DNA from: a bacterium
GTDB lineage: Bacteria > Actinomycetota > Thermoleophilia > Miltoncostaeales > Miltoncostaeaceae
Assembly: GCA_029977205.1 (NCBI GenBank)
Contig: JAPOLI010000012.1
Span: 1-46,028 of the forward strand
Reading direction: 5' to 3'
DNA: 46,028 nucleotides
Each line of letters starts with the position of its first letter. Position 1 is the stretch's first letter. Below, piece by piece: positions 1 to 5,846 of this stretch. The notes below the pieces were generated by a model. The model was given only the letters and a program-made list of their open reading frames with translations. It did no database searches and had not been told where the DNA came from. The position numbers and the translations under genes are program-made.

Positions 1-585
1 AGCTTCCACCCGAGAATCGCGATGCCTGGATAATCCCGTTGCTGCCGTTGGAGTGGTACCACACCGCCGTTGCCACACCGGAGGAGTCAACCGTCAACTG
101 AGGGTTGAACGCATTCTGCCCAGCGGCAGAGAGATCCACCGGGCTGGACCAGCTGCCGCCCGAGAAGCGCGAGGCCTGGATGATGTGGCTGCTGCCGTCG
201 TAGCGCGTCCACACCGCGGTGACCACACCGGAGGAGTCAACGGCCAGCTCGGGCCAGTAGGCACCCCGCGCAGGGGCAGAGAGATTCACCGGGCTCTGCC
301 AGCTGCCGCCCGAGAAGCGTGATGCCTGGATGATGTAGTTGCTGCCGTTCCAGCGACGCCACACCGCGGTCACCACGCCGGAGGAGTCAACGGCCAGCTG
401 AGGGTTTGAAGCATTCTGTCCAGCGGCAGAGAGATTGACCGGGCTCTGCCAGCTTCCACCCGAGAAGCGCGATGCCTGGATGATGTTGTTGCTGCCGTTC
501 GAGCGGTACCACACCGCGGTCACCACGCCGGAGGAGTCAACGGCGACCTGAGGCCAGGAAGCATTCTGCCCGGTGGCAGAGAGAT
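1..585 (-). repeat. Tandem 150-bp coding repeats
   Basis: The 12-mer ggaggagtcaac occurs at 80-91, 230-241, 380-391 and 530-541, exactly 150 bp apart. The surrounding sequence is highly conserved between units. The repeats are in frame and encode the 50-residue units of the secreted protein, so this is an intragenic repeat that could expand or contract by recombination. Confidence 0.9.
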
Positions 586-682
586 CCTCTGAAGCAGTCC
601 AGCCTTCACCGAGGGCGCCCTGTGCGGCCAGGCCGAGGCCGACAGCGGCGGTGACCATCAGGGCGAGAACGCGAACGGTCAT
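1..682 (-). CDS. Secreted 50-residue tandem-repeat protein (3' end outside window)
   Basis: The reading frame starts at ATG 682 and runs off the left edge with no stop, so about 227 N-terminal residues are visible. Residues 1-22 form a Sec signal peptide: MTVR, a hydrophobic stretch rich in Leu/Val/Ala, then an Ala-rich end. The rest is an array of exact 50-residue units that recur at 150-bp spacing. Each has a core VDSSGVVTAVW, then an N-G-S-N turn, QASRFSGGSWQSPVNLSA, and a Gln/Asn/Pro-rich link. This alternating pattern suggests beta-propeller or beta-sandwich blades in an exported protein. I do not recognise a named family and assign no function. The start is supported by an in-frame stop 12 nt upstream and a TAGCCT -10 box 6 nt before the ATG, which implies a leaderless mRNA; there is no Shine-Dalgarno sequence. 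Confidence 0.75.
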   Translation of the reverse strand, partial: MTVRVLALMVTAAVGLGLAAQGALGEGWTASEDLSATGQNASWPQVAVDSSGVVTAVWYRSNGSNNIIQASRFSGGSWQSPVNLSAAGQNASNPQLAVDSSGVVTAVWRRWNGSNYIIQASRFSGGSWQSPVNLSAPARGAYWPELAVDSSGVVTAVWTRYDGSSHIIQASRFSGGSWSSPVDLSAAGQNAFNPQLTVDSSGVATAVWYHSNGSNGIIQASRFSGGS

Positions 683-688
683 GCGAGG

Positions 689-694
689 AGGCTA
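689..694 (-). promoter_or_regulatory. -10 box TAGCCT of the repeat protein (leaderless)
   Basis: TAGCCT on the minus strand lies 6 nt before ATG 682, so transcription would begin at or next to the start codon. No convincing -35 box was seen. Confidence 0.5.
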
Positions 695-893
695 CTCACT
701 CACGACCGCCCCGCCCGAAATCCCCCCGAAACTGCCCCACGGGAAACCCAGCGCACCCCCGGGGGTACCCCCTCCCCCTGGGGGGTGTTGGCCAGCGGAG
801 GGATCAGGAGCCTTCCAACAAAACGTGCCCCATGACACCCCCGCGCCTCCTCCATGACGCCCGGGAGAGCTTGACGTCGAGACGTGACGTCCC

Positions 894-924
894 GTGACTC
901 AGGCGCCGACGGCGCCTGAGTCAC
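894..924 (-). terminator. Perfect 14-bp hairpin, probable terminator
   Basis: GTGACTCAGGCGCC, a 3-nt GAC loop, then the exact complement GGCGCCTGAGTCAC. It begins 19 nt past the stop of the small DUF3764-like gene on the minus strand, the right place for a terminator. No T-run follows, so it may instead be an mRNA-stabilising or Rho-assisted structure. Confidence 0.55.
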
Positions 925-942
925 GCGTAAACCGGGTTCCGC

Positions 943-1212
943 TCAGTTCCCGGCCAGGAAGACCTGATCGACCGTGCTCTCAAGGACGTGACCCGATGCC
1001 GCGACCAGCTCTGCGTTCTTGGCGATGAACGCCTCGAGGGCTCCGGGCGGGGCCTGGAGGACCGCGCAGATCGTCGTGGGCTCATCCTTGCCCGCGCCAC
1101 GAAACAACGAGGTGATGCCTGCATCCGCCATCATGGTGGTGGACCCGTCGTAGGTCGTGACCCACTCCTCGAAGGTCGTGGTGATCGTGAACGTGAGCAC
1201 GTGCGTTTCCAT
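943..1212 (-). CDS. Small DUF3764-like hypothetical protein
   Basis: An 89-residue cytoplasmic protein starting METHVLTFTIT, followed by TTFEEWVTTYDG and ending VDQVFLAGN. The beginning (hydrophobic strand, then FEEW), the central strand TTICAVLQAP and the C-terminal helix resemble the DUF3764 family, a small ferredoxin-like alpha/beta fold related to antibiotic-biosynthesis monooxygenase-like proteins. This was recognised by eye only. A GAGGGAG Shine-Dalgarno sequence lies about 7 nt before ATG 1212, so unlike many genes here it is translated from a leadered mRNA. It is monocistronic, with a strong hairpin after its stop. The function is unknown. Confidence 0.6.
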   Translation of the reverse strand: METHVLTFTITTTFEEWVTTYDGSTTMMADAGITSLFRGAGKDEPTTICAVLQAPPGALEAFIAKNAELVAASGHVLESTVDQVFLAGN

Positions 1213-1583
1213 CGGCTGCTCCCTCGGTTTACGTCAAAGTGACTCTTCACACTAGAGGCCTCATATGCCGGACGGCCATCCGTGCTCAGGCACACCACGG
1301 CTCGCGGACCTCTCCTGGTGAGGGCGGGGGACGGTGGGAGCCACCGCGCTCCGGGCAACGCTGGCCCCGCGCCCCGGCATCGACCGTCGCGCGCGGTCGC
1401 CTCGCCTCGTCACGCGATAGGGGCACCGACGCGGGCGTCGAATACCACCGCGTATGGCTGCCATCGACACATCCCGCGACGACACCCGGCCACGGCACTG
1501 CTCTCCGCTTGCGAGCGCGGGTGCCCCGCCGTCGCCACCACCGGGGATGTCGTGCGCTGGCGAGCGGTGAGGGGCGCAGCCGG
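1213..1583. other. 371-bp intergenic region upstream of ruvC
   Basis: This region lies between the divergently transcribed small gene (minus) and ruvC (plus). The frame upstream of ruvC stays open but is Arg/Pro-rich with no family likeness, as expected of chance open frames at this GC content. YebC, often upstream of ruvC, is not here. I see no RNA gene or clear promoter. TAGTGT on the minus strand near 1250 could be the -10 box of the small gene. Confidence 0.4.
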
Positions 1584-2081
1584 ATGATCGTGCTGGGCAT
1601 CGACCCGGGCCTGGCCAACACCGGGTACGCCGTGGTCCGCCGCGCGGGCAGTCGCATGGAGGTGTTGGCGCACGGGACCCTGCGGACTGGTGCGTCCACT
1701 CCGCCCGAAGAGCGCCTGCTGGCGCTCCATGATGGCCTGGCAGGCGTGGTTGCGGAGCAGCATCCCGATGTGGCTGCGATCGAGGCGTTCTTCGTTCATC
1801 CCGTGAGCAAGGCTGCGATGGGCATGGCGGCCGCACGGGGAGCGCTCCTGGTGTCCTGCGCGCAGGCCGGGCTGGCGGTCGCCGAATACACGCCCACCGC
1901 GATCAAGCAGGCAGTAACCGGAAATGGTCGCGCGGGGAAGGAGCAGGTACGGGGCATGGTGGCGCGCCTGACCGGGGTGGAAACGCAGACAGACCACGCG
2001 GCGGACGCCATCGCCGTGGCCATCTGCCATGCGTCTGCCGGCCCGCTTCAGGCGGCGATCGGCGTCCGGGAGCAGCGATAG
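1584..2081 (+). CDS. ruvC: Crossover junction endodeoxyribonuclease RuvC
   Basis: This 165-residue resolvase makes paired nicks in Holliday junctions bound by RuvAB. The start MIVLGIDPGLANTGYAVV is the canonical RuvC N-terminus. The four acidic/metal-site positions are visible: Asp7 in GIDPG, Glu67 in AIEAFF, and Asp137 and Asp141 in the TDHAADAIAVAICH block. The length matches the family (about 160-180 aa). The frame is open upstream, but ATG 1584 is chosen because the conserved N-terminus begins there, with a GAGGGGCGC purine-rich stretch about 7 nt before it. It is first in ruvC-ruvA-ruvB; its TAG stop is the first half of a TAGCCT -10 box for ruvA. Confidence 0.96.
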   Translation: MIVLGIDPGLANTGYAVVRRAGSRMEVLAHGTLRTGASTPPEERLLALHDGLAGVVAEQHPDVAAIEAFFVHPVSKAAMGMAAARGALLVSCAQAGLAVAEYTPTAIKQAVTGNGRAGKEQVRGMVARLTGVETQTDHAADAIAVAICHASAGPLQAAIGVREQR

Positions 2082-2084
2082 CCT
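2079..2084 (+). promoter_or_regulatory. -10 box TAGCCT for ruvA, overlapping the ruvC stop
   Basis: TAGCCT is followed by 7 nt and then ATG 2092. Its first three bases are the ruvC stop codon. This suggests that ruvA-ruvB can be transcribed as a leaderless mRNA independently of ruvC. Confidence 0.5.
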
Positions 2085-2091
2085 GCGAACC

Positions 2092-2667
2092 ATGATCCGG
2101 TTCGTGCGCGGTCATCTGGTGGCCGCCGACGCCGAGGGCGTCGTGGTGGGGATGGGGGGCATGGGATTCGGTATCCGGGTCTCCGATTCCACGCGCGCCG
2201 ATCTGCCCGGCATCGGCAGCGAAGTGGTGCTCCACACGCACCTGGTGGTCCGCGAGGATGCCCTCGACCTCTACGGCTTCTCCGAGGAGTCCGAACGCTC
2301 GATCTTCGAGGCGCTCCTGGGCGTCAATGGCGTCGGGCCGCGCAGCGCGCTCTCCATCTGCGGCCTCGGCACGCCGCAGGCGGTCGCCTTGGCGATCGGG
2401 GGTGGTGATGTCGCCTATATCTCGCGGGCGGTCGGTGTCGGGAAGAAGACGGCCGAGAGGGTGGTCCTCGAACTGCGCGACACGGTGGGGGTCACCGGTG
2501 CGAGCGGTGCCGAGGGCATCGGAACCGGGCCGCGGGGTGGCGCGCGCGAGGGCCTGGTGGCGCTGGGATTCGCGCCGGATCAGGTGGACGCGGCCCTTGC
2601 CGGCGCTGACGCCGAGATGGATGAGGAGGCCCTGATCCGGCACGGGCTCGCGGTGCTCGGCCGATGA
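2092..2667 (+). CDS. ruvA: Holliday junction branch-migration subunit RuvA
   Basis: A 191-residue DNA-binding subunit that forms tetramers on the Holliday junction and loads Ruv[11 protein letters not shown] begins domain I (OB fold); [14 protein letters not shown] is the typical domain I end. The helix-hairpin-helix region is seen in [16 protein letters not shown] and [16 protein letters not shown] (residues about 75-130). A C-terminal domain III ([19 protein letters not shown]) contacts RuvB. The start is fixed by the conserved N-terminus and by the -10 box 7 nt upstream; the start lies 10 nt past the ruvC stop. It overlaps ruvB by 4 nt (ATGA), indicating translational coupling. Confidence 0.96.
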   Translation: MIRFVRGHLVAADAEGVVVGMGGMGFGIRVSDSTRADLPGIGSEVVLHTHLVVREDALDLYGFSEESERSIFEALLGVNGVGPRSALSICGLGTPQAVALAIGGGDVAYISRAVGVGKKTAERVVLELRDTVGVTGASGAEGIGTGPRGGAREGLVALGFAPDQVDAALAGADAEMDEEALIRHGLAVLGR

Positions 2668-3746
2668 CAGACGACGACCGCCTGGCGGACCCCGCGGTGA
2701 CATCGGAGGAGGAGCCGTTCGACACATCCCTTCGCCCGCGCACGCTCGACGACTTCATCGGCCAGGAGTCGGTCCGCCAGCAACTCGCGATCTTCCTCGA
2801 GGCCGCCCGGCAGCGGCAGGAGGCCCTCGACCACGTGCTGCTCGCCGGCCCGCCGGGGCTCGGCAAGACCTCGCTGGCGATCATCCTTGCGTCGGAGATG
2901 GGCGTGGAGATCACGGTCACCAGCGGCCCGGTGCTCGAGCGCAAGGGCGATCTCGCCGCCATTCTCACGGCGCTCGGCCCCGGTGATGTGCTGTTCGTCG
3001 ATGAGATCCACCGCATGAACCGGTCGGTCGAAGAGGTCCTCTATCCGGCGATGGAGGACTTCCAGCTCGATGTCGTGCTGGGGCAGGGTCCTCAGGCGCG
3101 AACCCTGCGGCTGGACCTGCCGCGCTTCACCTTGGTGGGTGCGACCACCCGCTCCGGGCTCCTCACCACTCCGCTCCGTGATCGCTTCGGCGTGGTGCAG
3201 CGGCTCGACTACTACGGGCCCGACGACCTCGGGCGAATCATCATGCGATCCGCTGACCTCCTGGGCGTGGAGATCGCCCCGGACGGCGCCGTGGCGATCG
3301 CCGTCCGCTCACGGGGAACACCGCGCATCGCCAACCGACTGCTGCGCCGGGTGCGCGACGTGGCGCAGGTGAAGGGCCTGGGCACGGTGGACCAGCGCGT
3401 TGCCGAGCAGGCACTCGAGATCCTCGAGGTCGACGAGGCCGGCCTGGATGACCTGGACCGGAAGATCCTCACCCATCTGGCGGTCACGTTCGCCGGGCGC
3501 CCCACGGGCCTCGGCACGCTTGCTGATGCCGTCGGTGAGAGCCCCGACACCATCGAGGACGTCTATGAGCCGTTCCTCCTCCAGCAGGGCCTTCTCGCGC
3601 GCACTCCGCGCGGGCGCGTGGCAACCGCACGGGCGTACGTGCACCTGGGCCTTGAGGTGCCGCGCGAGGTGCGCGCGCAGGGCGGGGGGCAGGAGCCCTT
3701 GTTCGACGAGCCCGAGCCGGGAGCCGCCTGGGGATCGCTCCCCTAG
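2664..3746 (+). CDS. ruvB: Holliday junction branch-migration ATPase RuvB
   Basis: A 360-residue AAA+ motor that pulls DNA through the RuvA-bound junction. Motifs: the RuvB N-terminal signature [15 protein letters not shown], Walker [10 protein letters not shown] (residues about 63-71), Walker [11 protein letters not shown], sensor 1 LVGATTRSG, the arginine finger region PLRDRFG, and sensor 2 in [17 protein letters not shown] winged-helix DNA-binding domain ([24 protein letters not shown]-type block) ends the fold, followed by a short acidic tail. It starts at an ATGA overlap with ruvA, so the two are translationally coupled. The gene ends 25 bp from the convergent lipoprotein gene, across a GC-rich palindrome. 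Confidence 0.97.
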   Translation: MTDDDRLADPAVTSEEEPFDTSLRPRTLDDFIGQESVRQQLAIFLEAARQRQEALDHVLLAGPPGLGKTSLAIILASEMGVEITVTSGPVLERKGDLAAILTALGPGDVLFVDEIHRMNRSVEEVLYPAMEDFQLDVVLGQGPQARTLRLDLPRFTLVGATTRSGLLTTPLRDRFGVVQRLDYYGPDDLGRIIMRSADLLGVEIAPDGAVAIAVRSRGTPRIANRLLRRVRDVAQVKGLGTVDQRVAEQALEILEVDEAGLDDLDRKILTHLAVTFAGRPTGLGTLADAVGESPDTIEDVYEPFLLQQGLLARTPRGRVATARAYVHLGLEVPREVRAQGGGQEPLFDEPEPGAAWGSLP

Positions 3747-3768
3747 GCGGCTTCCGGCGCGCGCCGCC
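3746..3768. terminator. GC-rich palindrome between convergent genes
   Basis: GGCGGC at 3746-3751 pairs with GCCGCC at 3763-3768, and the interior contains the perfect palindrome CGGCGCGCGCCG (3755-3766). It sits between the stops of ruvB and the convergent lipoprotein gene, consistent with a bidirectional terminator. There is no T-run. Confidence 0.4.
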
Positions 3769-3771
3769 GGG

Positions 3772-4212
3772 CTACATCTTCTGCGTGAAGGTCATCTCGA
3801 GGTCAACGCCGTCGGGGATGCTCTCGACGGCGTCCAGCGTGAACTCGTACACCGAGCCACCGGTGGTGAACGCGGTGTTCGTGATGTTGTACGCGCCCTC
3901 GTACTCCGAGGCCACCGTTGTCTTCGGCTCACCCATGTTGGTACCGGTGAGCGCGATCTGAACGGTTCGCGCCGAGGCGCCCCCGCCGAGCGGGACCTTG
4001 GCGGTGCAGGTCTCCTCGCTCCCCACGCACTCGATCGGCGCCGAGGCGGTGGTGGACGTCGTGTCCGTGGTAGATGCCGTCGCCGTGGTGGCGGTCGCGG
4101 TGTCCGAGGCGGCGGTCGAGGCCGTGTCCGATGACGTGCCGCAGCCTGCGAGGACGAGCGCGCCCCCGGCAAGGCCGACGGCAGCGAGGGAAATCATGCG
4201 ATTGCGGATCAT
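3772..4212 (-). CDS. Secreted lipoprotein of unknown function
   Basis: A 146-residue protein with a lipoprotein signal peptide: charged MIRNR, a hydrophobic core, then the lipobox LAGC with the acylated Cys at about residue 24. A low-complexity Ser/Thr/Ala/Asp linker (about residues 25-60) follows. A compact C-terminal domain starts at IECVGSEETC, where two Cys could form a disulfide. It continues with strands including TVQIALTGTNM and ends YEFTLDAVESIPDGVDLEMTFTQKM, probably an all-beta fold outside the membrane. I do not recognise the family. Its ATG overlaps the stop of the upstream GT4 glycosyltransferase (ATGA), so the two are translated together and may act in the same envelope process. 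Confidence 0.7.
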   Translation of the reverse strand: MIRNRMISLAAVGLAGGALVLAGCGTSSDTASTAASDTATATTATASTTDTTSTTASAPIECVGSEETCTAKVPLGGGASARTVQIALTGTNMGEPKTTVASEYEGAYNITNTAFTTGGSVYEFTLDAVESIPDGVDLEMTFTQKM

Positions 4213-5405
4213 TCAGTGCCTCCTGTGGCGGCGGATTGGCGCGCGGCCCGGGGCCGCTTTGCGGTGAGGACCTCGTTGTAGATGGCCTCGATGCGGTCGG
4301 TGACCCGGGGCCAGTCGAATTCCTCCTCGACTGCGATTCTGCCGCGACGTCCGATGTCCTCTGCGCGCGCCGGGTCGTCCAGCACCTCGGCGATGCCGCG
4401 CGCCAGCGCGGCCGGATCGTGCGGGGGAACGAAACGCCCGGGAACGTCTCCGCGGATCACCTGGCGGAAGCCCACGTTGTCGGCAGCGACCACCGGCGTG
4501 CCCGACGCGAGGGCCTCGAGGAGCACCACCCCGAATGACGCGAGCACGCACGGGGCCGCCATGACGTCGGCCTCCCGGTAGAAGCGCGGACGCTCTTCGT
4601 TGAGGAGACCGAGCCACTCCACGCGGTCCCATAGTCCGAGGCTCTTGGCCTTGCGCTCGTACACAGGCCGTGCCGGGCCGTCCCCGATCACCTGCACCGT
4701 GAAATCGCGGCCCTCGGCCATGAGGAGTGCCGCGGCCTCGAGCAGGTCCCCCAGCGCGTTGCGCGGGTCGAAGCGCCCCACGAACAGGATTCGCGGCGGG
4801 CCCGGTGGCCGCGCCTCGTCTGCCGCGAGCGGTCGGTACAGCGAGCAATCGATGCCGTTCGGCACGACGTCCCAGTCGCCGGGGAAGTAGCCGCCAAGGG
4901 CCTCGATGCACGCCTCCGAGACCGCGATGCGACGGTCGAGGCGCGCCAGGGAGTTGCGCACGTACGTGCCGATGCGGTCGTAGAGCCAGTGCCCCTCGTC
5001 GAAGTAGGTGTGGAACGTCCCGACCGTGCACGGCGCGGTGGACACGCGCAGCACGCCCATGGGCAGGGTGGGGGAGGCCAGCCCCTGCGCATGCACCACG
5101 TCCATGCCGCGCACCGCGCGCGCGATCTGGTGCTTGATCCCAAGTCCCACGGTGAGCCGTGCGATCGAGCCGTTTGCCACGACAGGAATCGACCTGCCGA
5201 TCCGGGTCGTCCGGTAGCCATGCAGGCGGTGGGCCTCGCGGTCGAGCTCGGCCACCTCGCCGGCGTCGCCGATGTTGCCGGTGACCACGGTGACGTCGTG
5301 CCCGCGTTGCGCCAGCTCGCGGGAGAGGAAGTGCACGTGCTCGCTCACGCCCCCCAGGATCGGGTAGGCATACTCGGTGACCATCGCGATCGACAGGGGC
5401 CTCAC
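4209..5405 (-). CDS. GT4-family glycosyltransferase, PimA-like, lacking one catalytic Glu
   Basis: A 398-residue GT-B retaining glycosyltransferase. The N-terminal Rossmann domain has MVTEYAYPILGGVSEHVHFLSREL, with the glycine-rich acceptor loop typical of GT4/PimA-like enzymes; VVPNGID and ILFVGRFDPRNALGDLLEA mark the start of the C-terminal nucleotide-sugar domain. The family E-x7-E motif reads ASFGVVLLEALASG: the second Glu is present but the first is Ala, checked at codon level (GCG). It probably transfers a sugar to a lipid or envelope acceptor at the membrane; the substrate is unknown. GTG 5405 is chosen because homology starts there (RPLSIAMV) and a TACGGT -10 box lies 8 nt upstream. 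The frame is open to 5489, but that extension is Arg/Pro-rich. It overlaps the downstream lipoprotein by 4 nt. Confidence 0.85.
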   Translation of the reverse strand: MRPLSIAMVTEYAYPILGGVSEHVHFLSRELAQRGHDVTVVTGNIGDAGEVAELDREAHRLHGYRTTRIGRSIPVVANGSIARLTVGLGIKHQIARAVRGMDVVHAQGLASPTLPMGVLRVSTAPCTVGTFHTYFDEGHWLYDRIGTYVRNSLARLDRRIAVSEACIEALGGYFPGDWDVVPNGIDCSLYRPLAADEARPPGPPRILFVGRFDPRNALGDLLEAAALLMAEGRDFTVQVIGDGPARPVYERKAKSLGLWDRVEWLGLLNEERPRFYREADVMAAPCVLASFGVVLLEALASGTPVVAADNVGFRQVIRGDVPGRFVPPHDPAALARGIAEVLDDPARAEDIGRRGRIAVEEEFDWPRVTDRIEAIYNEVLTAKRPRAARQSAATGGTE

Positions 5406-5413
5406 GGGCGGTG

Positions 5414-5419
5414 ACCGTA
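5414..5419 (-). promoter_or_regulatory. -10 box TACGGT for the GT4 glycosyltransferase
   Basis: TACGGT on the minus strand is followed by 8 nt and then GTG 5405, consistent with a leaderless or near-leaderless mRNA. It is the reason for preferring this GTG over upstream candidates. Confidence 0.45.
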
Positions 5420-5468
5420 CCACGCCCGCCGCGGTGCCCGGTTCGCCCCGGCACGCGGGTGGCACTGC

Positions 5469-5474
5469 TAGCCT
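5469..5474 (+). promoter_or_regulatory. Candidate -10 box TAGCCT for yajC-secDF
   Basis: TAGCCT lies 39 nt before the yajC ATG. If used, it would give a leader of about 33 nt. No clear -35 box was found. Confidence 0.35.
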
Positions 5475-5513
5475 GCGCGCGTCCCGCACCCCAGTCCGGA
5501 GGCCGGATCCCGC

Positions 5514-5807
5514 ATGTCATCTGCGGTCCTTCTGCCCGTCTACATCATCATCTTCGTGGCGCTTATCTACTTCGTGGGCATCCGTCCGCAGCAGAAGCGT
5601 CGCCGCGAGATGGAGGAACTTGCGCGCACGCTCTCACCGGGCGATGAGGTGCTCACGACGTCCGGCATCTACGGGATCGTGTCCGAGGTCGAGGATGGCG
5701 GCACGATCATCCTGCAGGTGGCCGAGGACGTCGATATCCGCATCTCGCAGCAGGCTGTTGCGCGCAAGACGAGTCCCGAGGCCGACGCCGCGGCGGCCGC
5801 GGAATAG
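5514..5807 (+). CDS. yajC: Sec translocon accessory protein YajC
   Basis: A 97-residue membrane protein that associates with SecDF. One N-terminal transmembrane helix (residues about 5-22, VLLPVYIIIFVALIYFVG) is followed by the family signature RPQQKRRREMEE. A small beta domain comes next (LSPGDEVLTTSGIYGIVSEVEDGGTIIL), with an Ala-rich C-terminus. Length and layout match YajC. It is 39 nt upstream of secDF, the usual yajC-secD-secF order, so it is likely cotranscribed. ATG 5514 is the only start that keeps the TM helix close to the N-terminus. Confidence 0.93.
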   Translation: MSSAVLLPVYIIIFVALIYFVGIRPQQKRRREMEELARTLSPGDEVLTTSGIYGIVSEVEDGGTIILQVAEDVDIRISQQAVARKTSPEADAAAAAE

Positions 5808-5846
5808 GCGCGCCGCAATCGCCACGCGCATGAGCGGGGCCGTCGG

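Larger units (their letters stand above)
683..942. other. Intergenic region with GC-rich palindromes
   Basis: This 260-bp stretch separates two minus-strand genes. It holds a perfect 12-bp palindrome ACCCCCGGGGGT at 755-766, next to further C-runs and G-runs at 767-787 that can fold, and the long hairpin at 894-924 listed separately. Short open frames here are overlapping and have no recognisable product or start signal; I see no gene. Confidence 0.5.

Noticed and set aside
1-585. Possible CRISPR-like array from regularly spaced repeats
   Set aside because: The spacing is 150 bp with similarity through the whole unit, and the repeats are in frame in a secreted protein.
1239-1583. Extended N-terminus of ruvC
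   Set aside because: The canonical RuvC start MIVLGIDPG is at 1584; the upstream frame shows no conserved content.
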